A stretch of 64,000 nt of DNA from CAADGU01 sp035444285 (GTDB lineage Bacteria; Chloroflexota; Anaerolineae; Promineifilales; Promineifilaceae), in the NCBI GenBank assembly GCA_035444285.1, contig DAOMOK010000009.1, positions 62,001 through 126,000 on the forward strand. Direction: 5' to 3'. Of this stretch, positions 59,162 to 64,000 are shown piece after piece. The first letter of the stretch is position 1; each line of letters opens with the position of its first letter. Position numbers and translations under genes: made by a program. The notes under the pieces were generated by a model that saw nothing but the letters and a program-made list of their open reading frames with translations, did not search any database and was not told where the DNA came from.

Positions 59162-59797
59162 TTACTTGATTGGGTCTTTGTCAATTCTAAAAGCGCAGGC
59201 TTCATGCCCCATTGCTTTGCAGGCAACCTGGTCTACCCGAAATTCCAATCCACCACTGACCCACCGCAAGGTTTCCTGCAGAATACCCACCGCAATGTAA
59301 CAAACAGGCCGGTCACTGGTTTGCTGCCAACACTCTGAACAGCGTTCGATAGTATACAAGAAATGATCATCCATTTCTTCAACATGGCTGGTTTGGTCGC
59401 TGAATTGGGAAAAAATACGGGCGACAGCGGGTACGCCAATTTTCAGTTTGGTTTTTAAGGGCAATACTTTGAAGGCCAGGTCACTGACGCCGGCCAATGC
59501 ACCAAACTGGCGCAACCCCCGCGAAAAGATAGCCCGCCCACCCCGCAAAGCCAGGCCACGCCCACCCCGCGGCCCATAGATTTCCCGCAAAGACTTGTTG
59601 AGGTTGCTGATATGGGCAAAATCAAACTCCCGTTCCAGGTTGTCGGGTGGTAAATCCTGCATATAGTCACGCAAATCTATGAGATTTAACAAGGCGTTTA
59701 GACCATTTCTACCCATGACTTCTTCCATAGAAATGAGAAGGATACGGCCCATTTTGTTGGGATAATAGTAACCGCTTGGGGGTACCAGGTCTTTCAC
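59162..59797 (-). CDS. V4R-domain protein
   Basis: 211 residues. The C-terminal part (about 85-205) has the V4R/4-vinyl-reductase pattern: ERCSECWQ, PVCYIAVGILQETLRWVSGG, and KAMGHEACAFRI with paired cysteines. V4R domains bind small hydrocarbons or tetrapyrrole-like ligands and occur in signalling proteins and in BchJ. The N-terminal half (NKMGRILLISMEEVMGRNGL) resembles the usual helical start. GTG 59797 follows GGAG by nine bases. It may be the ligand sensor for the response regulator next to it. Confidence 0.75.
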   Translation of the reverse strand: MKDLVPPSGYYYPNKMGRILLISMEEVMGRNGLNALLNLIDLRDYMQDLPPDNLEREFDFAHISNLNKSLREIYGPRGGRGLALRGGRAIFSRGLRQFGALAGVSDLAFKVLPLKTKLKIGVPAVARIFSQFSDQTSHVEEMDDHFLYTIERCSECWQQTSDRPVCYIAVGILQETLRWVSGGLEFRVDQVACKAMGHEACAFRIDKDPIK

Positions 59798-60060
59798 AAA
59801 AACACTCCAACGGCGCCTTAGCTGTGAATGGTATGTCTGAAGAAATGCATTTTATTGTGAAGCGCCACGCTGTTTCTCCATAACATGCAGACAGGTGGCA
59901 AAGATGTTACAAGTATAACAAGCTATTTGGCATGGGCAAAACGGCGTGTTAATCTAGCGCGTAACCGGTAATCCGTGAGCCGTAATCGGTAAACCGTAGC
60001 CCGTTACGAACGGTCGGATTACGGATAAAGGGTCACGGATTACGGATAAGGGGAAAGATA
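59798..60060. repeat. Intergenic ACCGTAATCGG / GGATTACGG repeat block
   Basis: The 263-bp gap between the V4R gene and the glycosidase gene. The part at about 59956-60054 is made of alternating short words (GTAACCGGTAATCCGTGAGCC, then CGGATTACGGATAA) in both orientations, able to form an imperfect hairpin. The rest shows no gene. Confidence 0.6.
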
Positions 60061-61434
60061 ATGGCAAAGGCACAAATGTTATTTCCGGCCGATTTCCGTT
60101 GGGGAACGGCTACGGCCGCGTATCAGGTGGAAGGGAATAATACGAATAGTGATTGGTGGCTGTGGGAGCAGGGCGATGGTTCGCCCGAAGTTGGTTCGGG
60201 CCGTATCCTGCACAACCACCGCTCCGGCCTGGCCTGTAACTGGTGGGCCGACGCCGAAAGCGACCTGGACGCGGCGGCTGAGATGGGTACCAACGCCCAT
60301 CGCCTGTCGCTGGAATGGAGCCGCATTGAGCCAGAACCGAGCGTCTTTGACGACCATGCCCTGGACCGCTACCGCCAGATTCTCCAGGCGATGCACAACC
60401 GGGGTATTGAGCCAATGGTGACGCTGCATCATTTCAGTAATCCGCTGTGGCTGGTAGAAAAAGGGGACTTTAACCGCCAGATTGTGGTGGAGTATTTCCA
60501 GCGGTACGTGAGCAAAGTGGCGGATGCGCTGGGCGATCTGATTCCCAAATGGATTACCGTTAACGAGCCAATGGTGTATGTGTTCGCCCGGTATCTGGGC
60601 GGCACGTTTCCCGCGCCGCAGCAAACAGGGCTGCGCGCTGGGCTAGAAGCGGCCAAACATATGCTCATGTGCCATGCGGCTGCGTATGAGGCCATTAAAA
60701 CAAAATACCCAGAAGCGGAAGTGGGTTATGCCAAAAATATCCCCATCCTGGAAGCAAAACCGGGCAGTTCCTTTGTGAGCAAGTGGTGGACGCGGCGAAT
60801 GGATCGGTTGTTTAACGGCATGTGGTTGGACGCTGTACACGACGGCCGTATGCGCACCTTGCTCGGCTCTACCAAAATCAAAGGGCTGGCGGGTAGTTAT
60901 GACTTCATTGGCGTCAATTATTACACCCGCTTTTACCTGCGTTTTCCACCGCCCAAAACATTCTTTGAAACGGAGTGGACGCCGGAAGCAGTGGTCAGCG
61001 ATGGCAACTATGGCGAGGTGTACCCGGCGGGGCTGTACCGGGCCATCGAGCGGGTGCTGAAATACAACAAGCCGATTTACATTACCGAAAATGGCATACC
61101 GGATGCGGCGGATCGCTTACGGCCGTCCTTCCTCCTCACCCACCTGCGCGAAGTGTGGCGCGCCGTCAGTTTTTGTTACCCGGTGATGGGCTACTACCAT
61201 TGGAGCCTGATAGACAACTTTGAATGGGACCGCGGCTGGACGCAGCGTTTTGGCCTGATAGAACTAGACCCGGAGACGCAAACCCGCCGCCTGCGCCGCA
61301 GCGGCGAACTATACACCGCCATTTGCCACCAGCGCGGCCTCAGTAGCGACATGGCCGAAGAATACGTACCGGAGTTGATGCAGACGATGTTTCCCGGCGC
61401 AGCGCCTGGGCAGAGATTGGAGATTGGAGATTAG
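60061..61434 (+). CDS. GH1-family beta-glycosidase
   Basis: 457 residues, the normal length for family 1. The signatures are FPADFRWGTATAAYQVEGN near the start, WITVNEPMV with the acid/base Glu (about 165) and the nucleophile motif IYITENGIPD (about 345). No signal peptide, so it acts on sugars taken up into the cell. ATG follows AAGGGG by seven bases. The C-terminal EIGD is contributed by a repeat word. The gene region 58.4-60.8 kb has no ACGGCCGT octamer. Confidence 0.92.
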   Translation: MAKAQMLFPADFRWGTATAAYQVEGNNTNSDWWLWEQGDGSPEVGSGRILHNHRSGLACNWWADAESDLDAAAEMGTNAHRLSLEWSRIEPEPSVFDDHALDRYRQILQAMHNRGIEPMVTLHHFSNPLWLVEKGDFNRQIVVEYFQRYVSKVADALGDLIPKWITVNEPMVYVFARYLGGTFPAPQQTGLRAGLEAAKHMLMCHAAAYEAIKTKYPEAEVGYAKNIPILEAKPGSSFVSKWWTRRMDRLFNGMWLDAVHDGRMRTLLGSTKIKGLAGSYDFIGVNYYTRFYLRFPPPKTFFETEWTPEAVVSDGNYGEVYPAGLYRAIERVLKYNKPIYITENGIPDAADRLRPSFLLTHLREVWRAVSFCYPVMGYYHWSLIDNFEWDRGWTQRFGLIELDPETQTRRLRRSGELYTAICHQRGLSSDMAEEYVPELMQTMFPGAAPGQRLEIGD

Positions 61435-61475
61435 AAATTGCCCAATCTCCAATCTCTAATCTCCAAACTCCAATC
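61416..61475. repeat. GGAGATTGG-family repeat over the stop codon of the GH1 gene
   Basis: GATTGGAGATTGGAGATTAG carries the stop codon; its complement CAATCTCCAATCTCTAATC follows. It is the third case in this window with the same C-terminal E-(I/M)-G-D ending. Confidence 0.7.
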
Positions 61476-61481
61476 CCCACT

Positions 61482-62537
61482 ATGTCCCCTTTCGCTTTTG
61501 TCACCCTTTTCACCCTCAATGACAGCTATCTGCCGGCGGTGCTGCTGCTGGCGTATGGGCTGCGCCGCCAGAAAACGCAGGCGGACATTGTTTGCCTGGT
61601 GACGCCGGAAATTACCAGCACGGCGCGCAAGGCGCTGGCGGTGTTGTATGACCAGGTGTTGGAAGTAGAGCCGATTGTTGTGCCGCATAAACTGGCGGGG
61701 CCACGGCCGTATCTCCCCCTCGTCTTCACCAAACTGCACGCCCTGCGCCTGGGGGCCGATGGTGACCTGGGGCTGCACTATGACAAAATTTGCCTGCTGG
61801 ACGCCGACCTGCTGCCGCTCAAACGGTATGACAGCCTCTTCAACCTGTCCGCTCCTGCTGGCACGATTAACGAACGCAAAACGCATGTGATGGAATGGGG
61901 CGCGGATGGCAACTTCATCATTCCCGACAGTGTGGCCCAGGATGGCACATGGAACTGGCATCATATTTACGCCGAATGCCCACACGGGCAGCCCATTCCC
62001 CGCGAGATTACCGACCGGGTAGCCACCGACCCCACCAACATGGGCGTTATCAGTTCCTTGTTGGTCATCGAGCCATCGTTAGCGGAGTATCGGGCGATTT
62101 TGCAGGATTTGGAGCAGCCAGAAATCCGCGAACTGGTGGGCAGCCAGTTTGAGTGGCCGGAGATGCAATACCTGACGCGGCGCTGGTCGGGCCAATGGAC
62201 GAATGTGGATCTGCGTTTTCACAGCTTAAACGGCTACCCAGACCCGGCCGTGTTATGGGGCATTCATTACACCGGTTTCAAACCCTGGCAGTTTCGCAAG
62301 GAGGGGAGCATGGCGCGTTACGGCCGTCGCGCCGACTTCCAACTCTGGCACACCACCTACCGCCAGATGACCCGCGCCTATCCCACCCTGCTCACCTTCA
62401 AAAAGCTGCGCGCATTGCAACAAGAAATCGATAAATTCCAGCCCCCCATGGGGCCGCCCCCTGCGCCAGATAAGAAAGTGGCGAGAAAGAGGGGTAAGGG
62501 TGACGGCCGTGCTCGTTACCCAAAACCTCGACTGTGA
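61482..62537 (+). CDS. GT8-type glycosyltransferase
   Basis: 351 residues with the glycogenin-like pattern: VTLFTLNDSYLPAVLLLAYG, the metal-binding DAD in ICLLDADLLPL (about 101-111), and a late region (HYTGFKPWQFRK) typical for family 8. A basic C-terminal tail follows. It uses a nucleotide-sugar donor with a divalent metal; acceptor unknown. It has no membrane segment. It lies 47 bp after the glycosidase gene. Confidence 0.85.
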   Translation: MSPFAFVTLFTLNDSYLPAVLLLAYGLRRQKTQADIVCLVTPEITSTARKALAVLYDQVLEVEPIVVPHKLAGPRPYLPLVFTKLHALRLGADGDLGLHYDKICLLDADLLPLKRYDSLFNLSAPAGTINERKTHVMEWGADGNFIIPDSVAQDGTWNWHHIYAECPHGQPIPREITDRVATDPTNMGVISSLLVIEPSLAEYRAILQDLEQPEIRELVGSQFEWPEMQYLTRRWSGQWTNVDLRFHSLNGYPDPAVLWGIHYTGFKPWQFRKEGSMARYGRRADFQLWHTTYRQMTRAYPTLLTFKKLRALQQEIDKFQPPMGPPPAPDKKVARKRGKGDGRARYPKPRL

Positions 62538-62543
62538 TATAAT
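62538..62543 (+). promoter_or_regulatory. Probable -10 box of yebC
   Basis: TATAAT at 62538-62543, directly after the GT8 stop codon, with TTACCC 16 bp upstream as a weak -35. It would give a leader of about 100 nt containing CCGATTACC repeat words (62577-62619). Confidence 0.5.
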
Positions 62544-62648
62544 CCTCCTTCGCAAATTAACTAAATCGTGGGCTACCGGATATTTTACCGATTACCGTTT
62601 ACCGATAACCGATTACCAAACAACGCCCACTCAATCAGGAGAGTAACC

Positions 62649-63398
62649 ATGTCTGGTCATTCAAAATGGGCAACCATCAAACACAAAAAAGCAGCCACGG
62701 ATAAAAAGCGGGGCAAAATCTTCACCCGGTTGGCAAAAGACATTACCATTGCCGCCCGTGAAGGCGGCGGCGATCCCAACTTTAACAATGCCCTGGCCCT
62801 CGCCATCGAAAAAGCCAAAGCGGACAACATGCCTAAAGACAACATCGAACGGGCCATTAAACGGGGCACCGGTGAACTGGAAGGCGGGCAGTTGGAAACG
62901 GTGATGTATGAAGCCTATGGGCCACATGGCGTGGGCATCCTCATCGAAACCGTCACCGACAACCGTAACCGCGCCGTGGCCGATATTCGCCATGCGCTGG
63001 GTAAAAATGGCGGCAATATGGCCGAAGCCGGTTCCGTCTCCTGGCAGTTCACCCGTAAAGGGTACATCGCCGTTGAAGGTAAATTTGACCAGGATGAACT
63101 ATTTATGGCCGCCGCCGAAATGGGCGCGGAAGATGTGCAGTTTGAAGACGGCACTGCCGAAATCTATGTGGAGTTGGAACAGTTCCAAAGTGTGCGCAAC
63201 CATCTTCAAAAGAGTGGTTATAACCTGAGCGAAGCCAGCATGATTTATGATCCCAACAACCCGCTGGAACTGTCGCTCAGCGAATCCATGCAGGTAATGA
63301 AATGCGTGGAAGTGCTGGAAGACCTGGACGACGTGCAAAACGTGTACTCGGCGCTGGACATGAGCGACGAAACCATGGCTGCTCTGGCAGCAGCTTAA
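62649..63398 (+). CDS. yebC: YebC/PmpR-family protein
   Basis: 249 residues and the classic N-terminus MSGHSKWATIKHKKAATD. Other signatures are NMPKDNIERAIKRGTGE, EAYGPHGVGILIET and NGGNMAEAGSVSWQF. YebC proteins act as transcription factors in some bacteria and as translation factors relieving stalls at difficult codons in others. ATG follows AGGAG by seven bases; codons upstream come from repeat DNA. Confidence 0.95.
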   Translation: MSGHSKWATIKHKKAATDKKRGKIFTRLAKDITIAAREGGGDPNFNNALALAIEKAKADNMPKDNIERAIKRGTGELEGGQLETVMYEAYGPHGVGILIETVTDNRNRAVADIRHALGKNGGNMAEAGSVSWQFTRKGYIAVEGKFDQDELFMAAAEMGAEDVQFEDGTAEIYVELEQFQSVRNHLQKSGYNLSEASMIYDPNNPLELSLSESMQVMKCVEVLEDLDDVQNVYSALDMSDETMAALAAA

Positions 63399-63407
63399 AG
63401 GGTCTTT

Positions 63408-63998
63408 ATGTGGCAGACAAGCCGTGAATCTGAATGGAACGGCCGTGTACACAAAATTACCATCAGCGATTCCCAATCATGCCTGAAATTCTCAGACATG
63501 GTGAGGCTCTTGCGCGAATCGGCCGACTTTCGCAGTTACCTGACTGCCCAATTAGCAGCAACGCCATTCTCTGCCTTTCGATGGGAAACACCTCCCGTAA
63601 CCCTGGCAATGGTTGATCGAGAGTTTGAGTGTGTGGTGCTGGACAGTCCCGGTTTAGCCAGAACGCCGGATGTGCAGGCGTTCTCCAGCTACTTTGATAC
63701 ACACCCAGGTGAGGATGTGGCCGTCTTTCCCAACCTCGGCAAAGATGCCATGATGATTGTGCCCTGTCCAATTGATACAGCTTCAACCTACGGGCACTTT
63801 GCTGCCTTTTTGAGAAATGCCCCGGAACATCAACAGCACGCCCTTTGGAAAGCGATTGGGCAAGCAATGGCAGATCGTTTATCAGATCAACCAGTCTGGC
63901 TCAACACGGCCGGCGGTGGGGTGTCCTGGTTACATGTGCGCCTGGATTCAAGGCCAAAGTATTACCATTATTCACCCTACACTACTCCACCAACATGA
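63408..63998 (+). CDS. Conserved unknown protein downstream of yebC
   Basis: 196 residues and complete, since the stop codon is at 63996-63998. Features are MWQTSRESEWNGRVHKITI near the start, SAFRWETPPVT, and a well-preserved end GGGVSWLHVRLDSRPKYYHY that looks like a family signature (possibly DUF6940; not certain). No signal or membrane part. It starts 9 bp after yebC, so it is probably co-transcribed. Function unknown. Confidence 0.7.
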   Translation: MWQTSRESEWNGRVHKITISDSQSCLKFSDMVRLLRESADFRSYLTAQLAATPFSAFRWETPPVTLAMVDREFECVVLDSPGLARTPDVQAFSSYFDTHPGEDVAVFPNLGKDAMMIVPCPIDTASTYGHFAAFLRNAPEHQQHALWKAIGQAMADRLSDQPVWLNTAGGGVSWLHVRLDSRPKYYHYSPYTTPPT

Positions 63999-64000
63999 AG

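Larger units (their letters stand above)
1..64000. repeat. ACGGCCGT, a highly iterated palindromic octamer dispersed over the window
   Basis: The self-complementary octamer ACGGCCGT occurs throughout, inside genes on both strands and between genes. I counted about 37 copies in the first 15.3 kb. For random sequence at about 58% GC I would expect fewer than one there. It is read in all three codon phases: Thr-Ala-Val (as in the kinase at 11479), Xaa-Gly-Arg (NGR, DGR, YGR) and Arg-Pro (as in the exporter at 6737). It therefore leaves a recognisable trace in the proteins. Long gaps without it coincide mostly with likely mobile or recently acquired genes. Confidence 0.9.

Noticed and set aside
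1..64000. ACGGCCGT as recognition site of one of the two methyltransferases in the window
   Set aside because: Neither enzyme gives any evidence of target; both are probably acquired, while the octamer is genome-wide. The link would be a guess.
1..64000. tRNA or rRNA genes, replication origin, prophage
   Set aside because: No cloverleaf, rRNA signature, DnaA-box cluster or phage structural gene was recognised on either strand.

Overview
The window is 64 kb of mid-GC bacterial DNA with dense, short-spaced genes on both strands. No rRNA or tRNA gene was recognised. The gene mix fits a Chloroflexota bacterium, probably of the Anaerolineae group. This rests on GAF and ANTAR signalling proteins, a V4R-domain protein, paired SET-domain proteins, YfhO/GT39 membrane glycosylation proteins and DUF2791-type ATPases. 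That placement is inference; no marker gene settles it. The whole region is peppered with the palindrome ACGGCCGT, about 37 copies counted by eye in the first 15.3 kb. It occurs in all three codon phases and between genes, much like the HIP1 octamer of cyanobacteria. A second layer of short intergenic repeat words forms hairpins at gene ends and also spills in frame into proteins.

Layout, left to right. 0-5 kb: pyruvate-dehydrogenase-type E1 beta (cut by the edge) and alpha, two tandem SET-domain methyltransferases with two micro-ORFs, and a metallophosphoesterase. 5-10.5 kb: a repeat protein and a DUF2089 protein, then a heterodimeric ABC exporter with one degenerate ATP site. 10.5-15 kb: a DUF4160/DUF2442 pair, then a GAF-HisKA_2 kinase, a response regulator with a decayed GGDEF-like domain and an ANTAR antiterminator, ending in a MITE-like element. 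15-25 kb: housekeeping and accessory enzymes (SnoaL-like, DinB-like, isoprenylcysteine-methyltransferase-like, cupin, M24 peptidase, sucrase/ferredoxin-like, aldo/keto reductase, rRNA methyltransferase, M23 peptidase, TPR protein). 25-29.6 kb: a cNMP-binding histidine kinase and a large FHA protein with an apparently dead kinase domain.

29.6-37.4 kb is the most striking accessory region. It holds an unknown 274-residue protein, two BrxD/DUF2791-type ATPases, a PD-(D/E)XK nuclease 12 bp downstream, a convergent beta-class DNA methyltransferase, an orphan Phd-type antitoxin and an Lhr-like helicase. It looks like a defence or DNA-processing cassette related to BREX/Shango components with a type II restriction-modification pair embedded in it. 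37-45 kb: YigZ, a secreted glycosidase, a patatin phospholipase, two secreted WCSPGYWR-motif paralogues with homologous long leaders, a glycosyltransferase and an esterase. 45.4-47.1 kb: a second complete restriction-modification system with an XRE control protein and matching operators.

47-58 kb: an acyltransferase, pheT and pheS. pheS is preceded by a sigma70-type promoter, a phenylalanine-rich leader peptide and a terminator, a textbook-shaped attenuator. Next come a GT39-type glycosyltransferase and a 1438-residue fusion of YfhO and a Wzx-like flippase. 58-64 kb: a response regulator paralogous to the one at 13 kb, a V4R protein, a GH1 beta-glycosidase, a GT8 glycosyltransferase, YebC and a conserved unknown protein.
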